Positions 33,650 through 42,878 are shown, counted from the first letter of the stretch. The stretch: 64,000 nucleotides of DNA from SZAS-79 sp963844255 (GCA_963844255.1 CAWJNP010000002.1:1-64000); one strand, 5' to 3'. A program made the numbers and translations. The notes: a model not told the origin generated them from the sequence alone.

Positions 33650-34000
33650 ATGCAGACACCGTTACAGATCACCGTGCGCGACATGGCGCACTCCGAGGCG
33701 CTCGATGCGCGGATCCACGAAAAAGCGGCCAAGCTCTCCGAGTTCCACCCCAATATCACCAGTTGCCGGGTTACGGTGGAGGAGGCCGGCAAGCAGCACC
33801 GCCAGGGACGCGAGTTCTGTGTCAATCTGGACGTTCGCGTGCCGGGCAAGGAACTCGTGGCTGGCAAGACGGATGCGGATGTCTACGTGGCGCTGCGCGA
33901 GGCCTTTGCGGCGATCAAGCGCCAGCTCGAGGACCACCTTCGGGTGCAGCGCGGTTTTGTGAAGACGCAACCGGCGGGGTCGCAGGAAGAAACCGAATAG
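33650..34000 (+). CDS. Ribosome hibernation promoting factor family protein (HPF/RaiA)
   Basis: A 116-residue protein with a GAGGAA ribosome site. The sequence LQITVRDMAHSEALDARIHE, CRVTVEEAGKQHRQG and FAAIKRQLEDHLRVQRGFV follows the sigma-54 modulation protein/RaiA fold. The basic residues expected to contact 16S rRNA at the A and P sites are largely kept. It would shut down idle ribosomes in stationary or oxygen-limited cells. It lacks the long C-terminal dimerising domain of long HPF. A perfect FNR/Anr box lies 53 bases upstream. It is convergent with the kinase gene, 19 bases away. Confidence 0.82.
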   Translation: MQTPLQITVRDMAHSEALDARIHEKAAKLSEFHPNITSCRVTVEEAGKQHRQGREFCVNLDVRVPGKELVAGKTDADVYVALREAFAAIKRQLEDHLRVQRGFVKTQPAGSQEETE

Positions 34001-34019
34001 GGTCCCGTTTTCCGGTTCT

Positions 34020-35597
34020 TCAGAGGCCCGTCGTTGCCCGGAGCCGCGCTTCCGCAGCGGGCAGTGCCGCCGCCAGATTGCGGGTGTCGATCGCTACCCA
34101 GTCTGCCCTTTCTTCTTCCGCCAGCGGCTCCCGCGCAGCGATCTGTCCCTCCAGGATCGCGGGGCCGGCGTCCGAGGCATCTGCGTCGCCCGCCTCGCGG
34201 TGCCGGACGCGCTCGCGCAGCACTGCGTCCGGCGCCTCGCATGCCGCGATCGCGAACGGAACGCCGGTCTCGTGTGCGAGCGCGCGAAACTGTGCCCGGT
34301 GGCGTGCGGCGAGAAACGTGGCGTCGATGATCACGGGATAACCTGCAGCGATCGCGTGGCGGGCGAGCAGGGCGAGGTGTTTGTAGGTGCGCTCCGTGTC
34401 CTCCGGCGAGTAGATCCCGGTCGCGAATCCCCCGGCCGTGCGCGCCTGCGGTGCCAGTCCGTGCAGGCGCTTTCTTTCGACGTCGGAGCGCAGGTGCACC
34501 GCCCGCAGTGATTCGCAGAGCCCTCGCGCAATCGTGGTCTTTCCCGAACCCGACAGGCCCTGCATCAGGATCAGGGCGCCGCGGCGGTCATGGGCGACGC
34601 GGCGCGCATACTCAAGGTAGCGCAGCACCGCCGCGTCGGTGCGTTGCACGGCTCCCTGATGCGCCCGGATGCAGGCGACCTTCGCGCGAACCAGTGCGCG
34701 GTAGACCAGGTGGAAACGCAGGACCGCCAGGCCAGCGTAGTCTCCGCCGGTTTCGAGGTACGCATTCAGGAAGCGGAACGCGAGTGGCGCCAGCCCATGC
34801 TCCTCGAGATCCATGACCAGAAACGCAATCTCGCTCATCACGTCGATCCAGCGCAGCGCCGGATTGAACTCGATGCCATCGAACGGGGTCGGAACACCGC
34901 CCTGCATCACGATGTTGCCCAGATGCAGGTCGCCGTGGCATTCGCGCACGAAGCCGTCGCGTCTGCGCGCTTCGAATTGCTGCGCAAGCGCCGCATGTTC
35001 ACCGACTGTCCAGCGCTCGAGTTCTCGCAGCAGGTCCTCGGGGATGTCGCGGCCGGCGGTAGCGCGGATCTGCGCGAAGTTCTGCAGCGCCGCGGCCAGG
35101 ATCTGCGCCGGCGTGGAAAATGGCGCGTCCGCAGCAGCAGGTTCCAGTCGCTGATGGAACTCGGCAAGCCGTACGGCCAGCGCCTCGATGCAGTCAGCCG
35201 ATAGCCTGCCTTCGCGCGCCATCACGTCGAGCAACGCATCTTCAGGGAACCTGCGCATCCGGACCGCAAATTCGATTGGCGGGCCGTCGCCGCCGAGGAC
35301 CGGTTCGGCCGCGCTTCCCGTGATCGGGATCACGTCGAGGTAGAGATCGGGCGCCGTGCGCTGGTTGAGGCGCAGTTCCTCCTCGCAGCAGCGATGCCTT
35401 GCCTCCAGCGTGGAAAAATCGAGAAACCCGAGATCGACGGGTTTCTTGATTTTCAGTGCGATTTCGCCGGCCAGCAGGACGCAGGAGATGTGGGTCTCGC
35501 GCAGGTCGACGCGCTCGGTTCCCGCCGCGTGGCGGGTCGGATCGCGCAGTGCCCGTATGAGTTGCGCGAACGGATCGGCCTCGCTGCCGTGCGTCAT
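34020..35597 (-). CDS. APH-like kinase fused to an AAA/zeta-toxin-like P-loop kinase
   Basis: A 525-residue protein. The N-terminal part (about 20-320) is an aminoglycoside-phosphotransferase-like fold with CHGDLHLGNIVM (catalytic loop) and FDGIEFNPALRWIDVMSEI (metal-binding Asp). The C-terminal part (about 340-510) begins with the P-loop LMQGLSGSGKTTIARGL and includes LRSDVERKRLHGL and VIIDATFLAARHR, as in shikimate kinase or zeta-type nucleotide kinases. Two-domain proteins of this build occur across proteobacteria, often beside universal-stress, CBS or hibernation genes, but their substrate is unknown. Two FNR-like dyads lie in the gap upstream. Confidence 0.85.
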   Translation of the reverse strand: MTHGSEADPFAQLIRALRDPTRHAAGTERVDLRETHISCVLLAGEIALKIKKPVDLGFLDFSTLEARHRCCEEELRLNQRTAPDLYLDVIPITGSAAEPVLGGDGPPIEFAVRMRRFPEDALLDVMAREGRLSADCIEALAVRLAEFHQRLEPAAADAPFSTPAQILAAALQNFAQIRATAGRDIPEDLLRELERWTVGEHAALAQQFEARRRDGFVRECHGDLHLGNIVMQGGVPTPFDGIEFNPALRWIDVMSEIAFLVMDLEEHGLAPLAFRFLNAYLETGGDYAGLAVLRFHLVYRALVRAKVACIRAHQGAVQRTDAAVLRYLEYARRVAHDRRGALILMQGLSGSGKTTIARGLCESLRAVHLRSDVERKRLHGLAPQARTAGGFATGIYSPEDTERTYKHLALLARHAIAAGYPVIIDATFLAARHRAQFRALAHETGVPFAIAACEAPDAVLRERVRHREAGDADASDAGPAILEGQIAAREPLAEEERADWVAIDTRNLAAALPAAEARLRATTGL

Positions 35598-35699
35598 GGC
35601 CTGCCTCCAGTCCAGAGAAACCGGGCCGACCGCAGCGCAGGGACGCGCAGATGTGCGGCCATCCTGCGGATATCCTGAATCCGACCGACCGGAGGGGTC

Positions 35700-35713
35700 T
35701 TGACGGCAGTCAA
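35700..35713. promoter_or_regulatory. FNR/Dnr-like dyad, distal
   Basis: TTGAC-GGCA-GTCAA at 35700-35713 is a perfect inverted repeat and matches the FNR/Dnr half-site in four of five positions on each side. It lies 103 bases upstream of the kinase start (minus strand) and 155 bases upstream of the CBS gene (plus strand). Confidence 0.5.
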
Positions 35714-35758
35714 TCGCGCCGCAGATCGGGGGCGGAGGCCCTGCCGCGCGCAGGAGTT

Positions 35759-35772
35759 TTGACGCGGATCAA
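35759..35772. promoter_or_regulatory. FNR/Anr-like dyad, proximal to the CBS gene
   Basis: TTGAC-GCGG-ATCAA at 35759-35772 matches TTGAT-N4-ATCAA at nine of ten positions. Its centre is 59 bases from that of the dyad at 35700-35713. If it acts at -41.5, transcription of the CBS gene starts near 35807, 60 bases before the ATG. No good -10 is visible. Confidence 0.55.
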
Positions 35773-35867
35773 TCGGGCCGGGGTCGACGCGGCGCAATCT
35801 GGGCACAAGCTGCGGCGCGTGCATTCGCCAGTGTGAAGCGCTGCTCGTTGCGTGCACAGGAGGACCT

Positions 35868-36416
35868 ATGGCCACCACATCGAATCGCATCGTCGCGGCC
35901 GCGGCGGGTGCCGCCCGCAAATCCCGCCCGGTCCGCAAGCGGGCAGCCAGCCCGGGTGCGCGCAGTGTCGGAAGGCTGTGCGACCGCGCGCCGGTCACCG
36001 TCCCGGCATCGATCACGATCGTCAGCGCCGCCAAGCTGATGCGCGACCGGCACGTCGGCACCCTTATCGTGGTTGATCCGGGAAAGGCGCGCCGGCCGCG
36101 CGGTATCGTCACCGATCGGGATCTCGTCGTCGGCATCCTCGCCTTTGACCTCGACGGCACGGTTTTCACCGTCGGTGACGTGATGAGTCGTTCGCTCGCG
36201 ACGTTGCGCGAGACCGACAGTGTCGAGGACGCGATCAGCCGGATGCGCAGAAGAGGGGTACGGCGCCTGCCGGTGGTGCGTGCCAACGGCGGGCTCGCGG
36301 GCATCGTAGCGCTCGACGATCTGCTCGAGCATCTCGCCGCCCAGCTGACCCGCGTGGTCGAAGCCATCGGTTACGAACGCCAGCGCGAAGTCAGGACGCG
36401 CAAGCGGGCTTTCTAG
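35868..36416 (+). CDS. CBS-pair protein
   Basis: A 182-residue protein with an AGGAGG ribosome site. A basic, Ala-rich N-terminus of about 35 residues precedes two CBS motifs: about 38-100 (VGRLCDRAPVTVPASITIV, MRDRHVGTLIVVD, GIVTDRDLVVGIL) and 103-165 (VGDVMSRSLATLRETDSV, RMRRRGVRRLPVV, GIVALDDLLEHLA). CBS pairs bind adenosine nucleotides and report energy state. Stand-alone ones are often switched on by Anr/FNR. Its stop and that of the convergent glucokinase gene share the bases CTAG. Confidence 0.88.
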   Translation: MATTSNRIVAAAAGAARKSRPVRKRAASPGARSVGRLCDRAPVTVPASITIVSAAKLMRDRHVGTLIVVDPGKARRPRGIVTDRDLVVGILAFDLDGTVFTVGDVMSRSLATLRETDSVEDAISRMRRRGVRRLPVVRANGGLAGIVALDDLLEHLAAQLTRVVEAIGYERQREVRTRKRAF

Positions 36417-37396
36417 GCGTGCGCCGCCCGTTGCGCGGCGCACGCGGCGCCGAGCAGCCCGAGCCGGTGCGTGGTGACAATGTGGACCGGACACGCGCGC
36501 ATCAGCGCTGCCTGCGTTCCCTTGGCGTTGAATGCGGCAAGGAATCCGCCGGCCGCAAGCTGGGGCAGGATCTTTGCGGCGATACCGCCTGCGATGTACA
36601 CGCCGCCGTCCGCGCGCACCGCGAGCGCGTGGTCGCCCGCGACCGCACCATAGCAGGCGATGAACAGGTCGAGGGCGCGCAGGGCCGCCGGTTCGGCGTC
36701 CTCGAGCGCACGGCGGGAGATTTCCGCGGCGTCGAAGGCGTCGGTTCCGGCGACGATTTTCCTGCGCACAAAAGCGTAGATGCGTTCCAGGCCTGCGCCC
36801 GAGACCACATGCTCGGCACTGACGCGGCCGAACTCTGCCTGAAGAGACTGCAGCAGCGAGGTCTGTTCGGCATCCGCGGGCGCGAAGCCGGCGTGGCCGC
36901 CTTCGCCCGCGACGATCCCGTAGCCCGTCGCGATGGCTACGCGGTAGGCCACGCCCAGGCCGGTGCCCGCGCCGATCACGACCTGGGCACCTGTGGCACG
37001 CCGGACGCCCGCCTGCAGCGTTTCCAGATCGCCGGGCGCCAGCGCATCGATGCCGTGCGCGGCCGCTTCGAAATCGTTGAGCAGTTGCACCGGCGCACCG
37101 CCCAGGCTTGCGGAAACCGCACCGGCATCGATCGACCACGGCGTATTTGTCAGTCTGACGCGATTCCCCTCGACTGGTCCGGCTGCACCCAGACATGCGC
37201 CCACCACCGTGATTTTCCCGGCCGCAAGACCGGATGCCTCGCGGAAGCGCGTGAAGGCTGCATCGAAATCCGCAAAATCGGCACCCTCATACAGGGCCTC
37301 GAAAGCGGGTGTGTCCGGCCGCCTGCCGGCTTCGAACAGCGCAAACCGGGCCGTCGTGCCGCCTATGTCGCCTGCCAGAATGATGGATCTCGCCAT
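36413..37396 (-). CDS. glk: Glucokinase
   Basis: A 327-residue protein of the bacterial glucokinase family (Glk of E. coli is 321). It shows the phosphate-binding start LAGDIGGTTARFALFE, the sugar-binding segment LTNTPWSID and LLNDFEAAAHGID (catalytic Asp in NDF), the loop VVIGAGTGLGVAYR, EGGHAGFAP with the glucose-binding Glu-His, and the C-terminal VYIAGGIAAKILP. It makes glucose 6-phosphate from glucose and ATP. That product is the substrate of the F420-dependent dehydrogenase encoded at 53.9 kb, although the two are not linked in an operon. It is divergent from the cNMP-CBS-nucleotidyltransferase gene. Confidence 0.93.
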   Translation of the reverse strand: MARSIILAGDIGGTTARFALFEAGRRPDTPAFEALYEGADFADFDAAFTRFREASGLAAGKITVVGACLGAAGPVEGNRVRLTNTPWSIDAGAVSASLGGAPVQLLNDFEAAAHGIDALAPGDLETLQAGVRRATGAQVVIGAGTGLGVAYRVAIATGYGIVAGEGGHAGFAPADAEQTSLLQSLQAEFGRVSAEHVVSGAGLERIYAFVRRKIVAGTDAFDAAEISRRALEDAEPAALRALDLFIACYGAVAGDHALAVRADGGVYIAGGIAAKILPQLAAGGFLAAFNAKGTQAALMRACPVHIVTTHRLGLLGAACAAQRAAHA

Positions 37397-37498
37397 GTGT
37401 TGTTTGTTTCACCTGATTTGCGGGCCCGACTTGCTATCCTATCGCTGGATGAGCAACGGCGGAGAAATCGTCGCCCGTGACCGGCAGGGAGTGTGCGG

Positions 37499-39454
37499 AT
37501 GAGCAATCCACCGAGCGAGGGGAGGGTCAGAGAACCTGCGGCCGCTGTGGCAAGCGGAATCGTTGCGTCCGTCACTGCGTTCCTGCGGCTGCACCCGCCG
37601 TTCGACCGGATGGACGAAGCGGCGCTCGGCGCGCTCGCGGCCTCGGTCCGGGTCGTGTACCACGCGGAAGGCGAAGCCATCGTGTCTCCGGCGACAGGGG
37701 TGGCCGATACGTTCCATGTGATCCAGCGCGGCAGGGTGAGCATCGAGCAGTCCGACGCGAATGCCTACGCCGGCGCGGTCGACCTGGTGATTGGGCCGGG
37801 TGAGTGCTTTCCAATCGGCGCCTTGATGGGCGCGCGCGCGGCGACCAGCACTTATCGCGCGGCCGGCGACGTGTTCTGTTACGCGGTCAGCGGCGAGCGT
37901 TTTCGCGAACACCTGCGCTCGAGCCCGCCGCTGTTGGAATTCTGCACGCGCCATCTGGCCGCGCTGCTCGGGCGCTCGCAGGGCATGCTGCGCGAACATG
38001 CGGGCCAGTTGTCCCTCGAGGAACAGGGCATGGCGACACCGCTCGGCGAATTGCTGCGGCGCGCGCCGGTAAGCTGCGCCGAAACGGCCACGATCGGCGA
38101 GGTTCTCGCGCGGATGCGCGATGACCGGATCGGCAGCATGGTCGTGGTCGACACCGCGCAACGTCCCCAAGGGATCTTCACCGAGCGCGATGCGCTGGTA
38201 CGGGTGGCCGCAGCGCAACTCGATACGGCCACGGCAATCGCGTCCGTGATGACACCGGCGCCGCACACCCTGTCCATGACGGCGACTGCGGCCGAGGCGG
38301 CGCTGCTGATGGCACGCCACGGCGTGCGTCACGTGGTGGTGCTGGATGGGGGCCGGTTCGGCGGCATTGTGTCGGAGCGCGACCTGTTCGCGCTGCAGCG
38401 GGTGAGCCCGCGCCAGGTGAGTGCAAATGTGGGCGCCGCAAACAGTATCGACGAGGTCAGGCGCGCAGCAACCGATATCCGGCGACTCGCGCGCAACCTG
38501 CTTGCGCAGGGTGTCGGCGCCGAGCAGCTGACGCAGTTCACGGCCGAGCTCAACGATCGCGTGACCCGTCGCGTGATCGAGCTGGTGCTCGCGCGCCATG
38601 CCCTGGGCGGACAGGCGTTCTGCTGGATCGCGCTCGGCAGCGAAGGCCGCCTGGAGCAGACCTTCAGCACCGACCAGGACAATGGCATCATCTTCGACCT
38701 CCCGGAGGGCGAGTCGGCGCAGGTGCTGCGCGAGCGTTTGCTGCCGTTCGCCCGCGAGGTCAATGCGGCGCTGGCCGAGTGCGGCTTTCCGCTGTGCAAG
38801 GGCGACATCATGGCCGGCAACCCGCGCTGGTGCCTGAGCCTCGCCGAATGGCAGGCCGCTTTCTCGGATTGGATGCGCAATTCGTCCCCCGAGGCATTGA
38901 TGAACGCCGCGATCTTCTTTGATTTCCGCGCGGTCTGGGGCGTGGAAGCGCTTGTCGACCGCCTGCGTGACTGGCTGCTCCCGGTCGCCCGGGCCAACAC
39001 CCGCTTCCTCCACCAGATGGCGGCCAACGCGCTGCTGACGCGTCCCCCGCTGGGGCTGCTGCAGGACTTCTCGACTTCGGGTGAAGGGCGCGATGCGGGC
39101 ACCCTCGACCTCAAGGCCCATGGCGCGCGCCTGTTCGTGGACGCGGCGCGCATTTATGCCCTGCAGAGCGGGGTTGCGGCCACGGGTACGGCAGCGCGCG
39201 TGCGCGCCTCGGGTGCCGCGCTGGGCGTCAGGCCGGAGGAGACCGCCGCCGTGCTGGACGCCTTCTTTTTCATCCAGCTGCTGCGCCTGCGGCATGACAT
39301 GCACAAGGAGGGCGTCGAGGGGGGGGCGGTCACGCCGTCGGCCAACCGCGTCCGTCCCGACCGGCTGAACTCCCTCGAACGGCGTGTCCTCAAGGAGGCG
39401 CTGCAGAACGCGCGACGTGTACAGAAGCGCCTCGCGCTCGACTACCAGGCATGA
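37499..39454 (+). CDS. cNMP-binding / CBS-pair / DUF294 nucleotidyltransferase-like protein
   Basis: A 651-residue signalling protein. About residues 30-150 form a cyclic-nucleotide-binding roll, 170-300 a CBS pair (TIGEVLARMRDDRIGSMVVV, GIFTERDALVRV, MARHGVRHVVVLDGG, GIVSERDLFAL), and 320-650 DUF294 plus its C-terminal domain. The nucleotidyltransferase signature is CWIALGSEGRLEQTFSTDQD, with G-S and the D-Q-D metal pair as in GlnD. Proteins of this build are thought to modify or sense nucleotides in energy or acetate metabolism; none is well characterised. The ATG at 37499 follows AGGGAG; a GTG six bases earlier is the alternative. The last four bases overlap the exonuclease gene. Confidence 0.88.
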   Translation: MSNPPSEGRVREPAAAVASGIVASVTAFLRLHPPFDRMDEAALGALAASVRVVYHAEGEAIVSPATGVADTFHVIQRGRVSIEQSDANAYAGAVDLVIGPGECFPIGALMGARAATSTYRAAGDVFCYAVSGERFREHLRSSPPLLEFCTRHLAALLGRSQGMLREHAGQLSLEEQGMATPLGELLRRAPVSCAETATIGEVLARMRDDRIGSMVVVDTAQRPQGIFTERDALVRVAAAQLDTATAIASVMTPAPHTLSMTATAAEAALLMARHGVRHVVVLDGGRFGGIVSERDLFALQRVSPRQVSANVGAANSIDEVRRAATDIRRLARNLLAQGVGAEQLTQFTAELNDRVTRRVIELVLARHALGGQAFCWIALGSEGRLEQTFSTDQDNGIIFDLPEGESAQVLRERLLPFAREVNAALAECGFPLCKGDIMAGNPRWCLSLAEWQAAFSDWMRNSSPEALMNAAIFFDFRAVWGVEALVDRLRDWLLPVARANTRFLHQMAANALLTRPPLGLLQDFSTSGEGRDAGTLDLKAHGARLFVDAARIYALQSGVAATGTAARVRASGAALGVRPEETAAVLDAFFFIQLLRLRHDMHKEGVEGGAVTPSANRVRPDRLNSLERRVLKEALQNARRVQKRLALDYQA

Positions 39455-40170
39455 GTTGGCTGGGGCACGTTCTCGGGCGACGTGACCTGCCACCGGCAAT
39501 TGCGTTGCGCCTGGCCGCCTGGCGCAGTCTGCCGCAGCCCGATACGGGTGTACCACCACGCCGCTGGGTCGTGCTCGATACCGAGACCAGCGGTCTGGAC
39601 ACGGCGCGCGACGCGCTGATCTCGATCGGCGCGGTTGCGATGGAGGACGATTCGATCGTGGTGGCCCCTGCATTCGAAGCGATCCTGCGGCAGGCGAACC
39701 CGAGTTCGCATGAAAACATTGCGCTGCACGGTGTCGGCGCGGGGGCGCAATCGCAGGGTGAAGATCCGGTGGAGGCGCTGATCCGCTTCCTGGAGTTTGC
39801 CCGCAAGGACCCGCTGGTGGCCTGGCACGCGTCGTTCGACGCGGCGTTTCTGCGCCGCGCGCTGAAAAGGCACCTGGGCCCGGGCCTGGCAAACGAGTGG
39901 CTGGATGTCGCCCTGCTTGCTCCGCGCAAGCTGTCTGGACAGAAGATCGGCAGCCCCGGCCCTGGCGTGGCCGGACTCGATGACTGGCTCGCGCGTTTCG
40001 GCATCGATCCGGGTGCTCGCCACAATGCCTTGGCCGATGCCTATGCCACCGCACAGCTGTTTCAGATTGCGGCGCAGCGCGTGGCGCGGGACGGACAGCG
40101 CCGTCTGTGCGATTTTCTGGAGCTTGCGGGCGAGCAGGTCGCGATCCGGCAGCGGCAGGGCACCTGGTGA
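39451..40170 (+). CDS. DnaQ-like 3'-5' exonuclease (DEDDh)
   Basis: A 239-residue protein with the exonuclease motifs in order: VVLDTETSGLD (Asp-Glu), AWHASFDAAFL (Asp) and HNALADAYATAQLF (His and Asp). These define DEDDh nucleases such as the epsilon subunit of DNA polymerase III. The 45-residue N-terminal extension and the pairing with a DUF294 gene (overlap ATGA) are a recurrent combination in proteobacteria, in which the exonuclease probably acts on small RNA or nucleotides and not in replication. The cell's main dnaQ is expected elsewhere. Confidence 0.85.
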   Translation: MSWLGHVLGRRDLPPAIALRLAAWRSLPQPDTGVPPRRWVVLDTETSGLDTARDALISIGAVAMEDDSIVVAPAFEAILRQANPSSHENIALHGVGAGAQSQGEDPVEALIRFLEFARKDPLVAWHASFDAAFLRRALKRHLGPGLANEWLDVALLAPRKLSGQKIGSPGPGVAGLDDWLARFGIDPGARHNALADAYATAQLFQIAAQRVARDGQRRLCDFLELAGEQVAIRQRQGTW

Positions 40171-40269
40171 CCTGGCCGTGCTGCGGCGCGGCAGATGGGA
40201 ACGATTCGCGTAGAATCATCCGTTCCGCTTCCAGCCTCCGACCAGGCCAACCTCCATCAAGGAGCTGTA

Positions 40270-41151
40270 ATGAACGCTTTCACCAACATGCGCCAACTTT
40301 TTGTCACCACCCTCGCTCTCGCAGGACTCTCGTTTGCAGTGCCTCACGGCGCGCTTGCACAGGGCGTGCTCAGGGTATCGGCAATCCCCGACGAGGCGCC
40401 GACCGAACTGCAGCGCAAGTTCAAGCCGCTGGGTGAATACCTGGCGAAGGAAATCGGCATGAAGGTCGAATTCACGCCGGTCACCGATTACGCGGCCGTG
40501 GTCGGAGTCGCTCGCCACGAAAAAGCTCGACCTCGCCTGGCTGGGTGGTTTCACTTTCGTGCAGGCCAAGATCCGCACCAACGGCACGGCGATTCCCATC
40601 GTGCAGCGCGCCGAGGACGAGAAATTCACCAGCCGCTACATCGTGCCCGCCGACAGCACGGCGAAGACCCTGGCCGACCTCAAGGGCAAGTCCTTCGCGT
40701 TCGGTTCGCCCTCGTCGACCTCGGGCCACCTGATGCCGCGCTTCTTCCTGCTGCAGGCCGGCATCAATCCCGACAAGGATTTCAAGAACGTCGCGTTTTC
40801 CGGCGCGCACGACGCGACGGTTGCGTTCGTCGCCGGCGGCAAGGCCGAGGCCGGCGTGCTCAACGCTTCGGTCTGGGACAAGCTGCATCGAGGCGAAGAA
40901 TCCGAATGCGATGAAGGTGCGCGTACTCGCAACCACGCCGCCCTACTACGATTACAACTGGACGGTGCGCGGTGATCTCGACCCGGCGGTGATCAAGAAA
41001 CTCACCGCCGCGTTCCTCAAGCTCGACCCGGCCAATCCGGCGCACAAGGCGATCCTCGAGCTGCAGCGCGCCTCGAAGTTCATCCCGACCAAGGCGTCCA
41101 ACTACGACGGCATCGAGAACGCCGCACAAGTCGGCCGGCCTGATCAAGTAG
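40270..41151 (+). pseudogene. PhnD-type periplasmic binding protein of an ABC importer, frame broken three times
   Basis: ATG 40270 follows AAGGAG. A signal peptide (LFVTTLALAGLSFAVPHGALA) precedes VLRVSAIPDEAPTELQRKF and VEFTPVTDYAAVV. Extra single bases near 40502, 40885 and 41127 push the rest through three frames: LDLAWLGGFTFVQAKIRTNG, SFAFGSPSSTSGHLMPRFFL, then VRVLATTPPYYDYNWTVRGD and finally AGLIK before TAG 41149-41151. Removing the three bases gives an unbroken protein of 292 residues. The fold is that of phosphate/phosphite/phosphonate-binding PhnD proteins. The start 'IPDE-P-T-E-L' and 'DYAA' also resemble binding proteins proposed for selenate. The clean repair suggests sequence error. 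Confidence 0.75.
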
Positions 41152-41178
41152 CGGCGCGGGCAGGGCGCAGGCAGCCTC

Positions 41179-42022
41179 ATGGGCTTCGAGCTCACGCAGG
41201 TCGGGCTCGTCCACCCCAACGGTCAGCGGGCGCTTGCGCGCCGTGTCTCTGGCGGCCGCGCGTGGGGAGCGTGTGGCCGTCATCGGCCCCTCGGGCGCGG
41301 GGAAGACCTCGCTCCTCAGGATCCTCGCGACCTCGGTGCGACCCACCGAGGGCCGCGTCTCGGTACTGCAGAGCAACCCCTGGCAGCTGGTCGGCGCCGA
41401 ACTCAAGCGCCTGCGCGCGCGCGTCGGCGTGATCCACCAGGCGCCGCCGATCCCGCCGCGCCAGCGGGTCATCACCGCCGTGCTGGCAGGACGGCTGGGC
41501 CTGTGGCCCTGGTGGAAATCAGCGCTGTCGCTGCTCTATCCGGCCGACATCGCCGGCCCGCGCGCGCAGCTGGCGCGGCTCGACCTTGCCGACCGCCTGT
41601 TCGAGCGCTGCGACCGGCTCTCGGGCGGGCAGCTGCAGCGCGTCGGCGTCGCGCGGGTGCTCTACCAGTCGCCCGACCTGCTGCTGGCGGATGAGCCGGT
41701 GTCGGCCATGGATCCGGTGCTCGCCGACCTGACGGTGAAGGAGTTGCAGGGCGAGGCGAGCGCACGCGGCGTCACCCTGGTGGCCAGCCTGCATGCGGTC
41801 GACATCGCGTTGCGCTGGTTTCCGCGCGTGATCGGCCTGCGCGCAGGCGAGCTTGTCTTCGATCTGCCCTCGGATCAGGTCAGTGATCGCGTGCTGCGCG
41901 AGCTGTACGCTTCCGAAACCGGGATCCTGCCCACGCAGGATAACCAGCCGATGGCCGCGTTGCCTGCGACGGAGGCTGCATCACGCAGCCTCAAGGTCGT
42001 TGCGCCGCCGCGGGTGATCTGA
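41179..42022 (+). CDS. PhnC-type ABC transporter ATPase, frame broken by one extra base
   Basis: The start MGFELTQVGLVHPNGQRAL (ATG 41179) is one base out of frame with RAVSLAAARGERVAVIGPSGAGKTSLL; an extra T near 41234 accounts for this. Repaired length is 280 residues. All ATPase motifs are present: Walker A GPSGAGKTS, Q-loop VGVIHQAPPIPP, signature LSGGQLQRVGVAR, Walker B LLLADEP and the H-loop VASLHAVD. It energises the importer with the binding protein upstream (27 bases) and the two permeases downstream (10 bases). Confidence 0.82.
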
Positions 42023-42032
42023 GGCGGGTGCG

Positions 42033-42878
42033 TTGACCGCGTTGTCGACGCCTGCGGCATCTGCCGGGCAGCGCGACCCGGCTGCTCTGCAACGCGCCGG
42101 CTGGGCGCTGGCCGCAGTGCTGGTGCTCTGGCCCCTGCTGCAGGTGGCGCAGTTCCGGCCCGCGGAATTGTTCGATGCCCGCAACCTCGCGGTGATGGGC
42201 GGTTTCCTCGCACAGTTCTTCCCGCCCAACCTGACGGGCGAATTCCTGCAGATCGCGCTCAAGGCGACGATCGAAACCCTGGCCATGGCGACCGCCGGTA
42301 CGGCGCTGGCCGTTCTGCTGGCCGTGCCGCTGGGCCTGGCGCTTACCTACAGCCTGTCGATTTCGCGCATCGGGCCCGGGCCCGGCCGCGGTCTCGGTGA
42401 AGCGCTGCGTGCAGGCGCGCGTATCCTGCTTCTGGTATTGCGCGGCATACCCGAAATCGTCTGGGCGCTGCTGCTGGTGCGTGCATTCGGGCTCGGGCCG
42501 GCGGCTGGTGTGCTTGCGATTGCGGTCACCTATGGCGGCATGCTCGGCAAGGTCTATTCGGAGATCCTCGAATCGGGCGATACCCGTCCGGCGCGCGCCC
42601 TGCTGGAAGCGGGCAGCGGCCGGCTGATGGCGTTCTTCTACGGCCTGTTGCCGGGGTCGGCGCAGGAGCTCGCTTCGTACACCGTGTATCGCTGGGAATG
42701 TGCGGTGCGCGCCTCGGTAATCATGGGTTTCGTCGGCGCAGGAGGGCTGGGCCAGCTCATGGATCAATCGATGAAGATGCTGAACGGCGGTGAGGTCTCG
42801 ACGATCCTCATCATCTTCCTCCTTCTGGTGTTGCTCGCCGATGCGGTGAGTAACGCGATCCGCAGGCTGCTCGCATGA
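42033..42878 (+). CDS. PhnE-type ABC transporter permease, first copy
   Basis: A 281-residue inner membrane protein starting at TTG 42033, with six expected spans. The cytoplasmic EAA-like loop reads GMLGKVYSEILESGDTRPARAL. The RxxPEIVWALLLV and YRWECAVRASVIMGFVGAGGLGQ segments are typical of PhnE permeases for phosphonate-type anions. The N-terminus has about 25 polar residues before the first span. No ATG or good ribosome site is near, so the TTG is tentative. The last four bases overlap the second permease gene (ATGA), so the transporter has a heterodimeric membrane part. Confidence 0.83.
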   Translation: MTALSTPAASAGQRDPAALQRAGWALAAVLVLWPLLQVAQFRPAELFDARNLAVMGGFLAQFFPPNLTGEFLQIALKATIETLAMATAGTALAVLLAVPLGLALTYSLSISRIGPGPGRGLGEALRAGARILLLVLRGIPEIVWALLLVRAFGLGPAAGVLAIAVTYGGMLGKVYSEILESGDTRPARALLEAGSGRLMAFFYGLLPGSAQELASYTVYRWECAVRASVIMGFVGAGGLGQLMDQSMKMLNGGEVSTILIIFLLLVLLADAVSNAIRRLLA

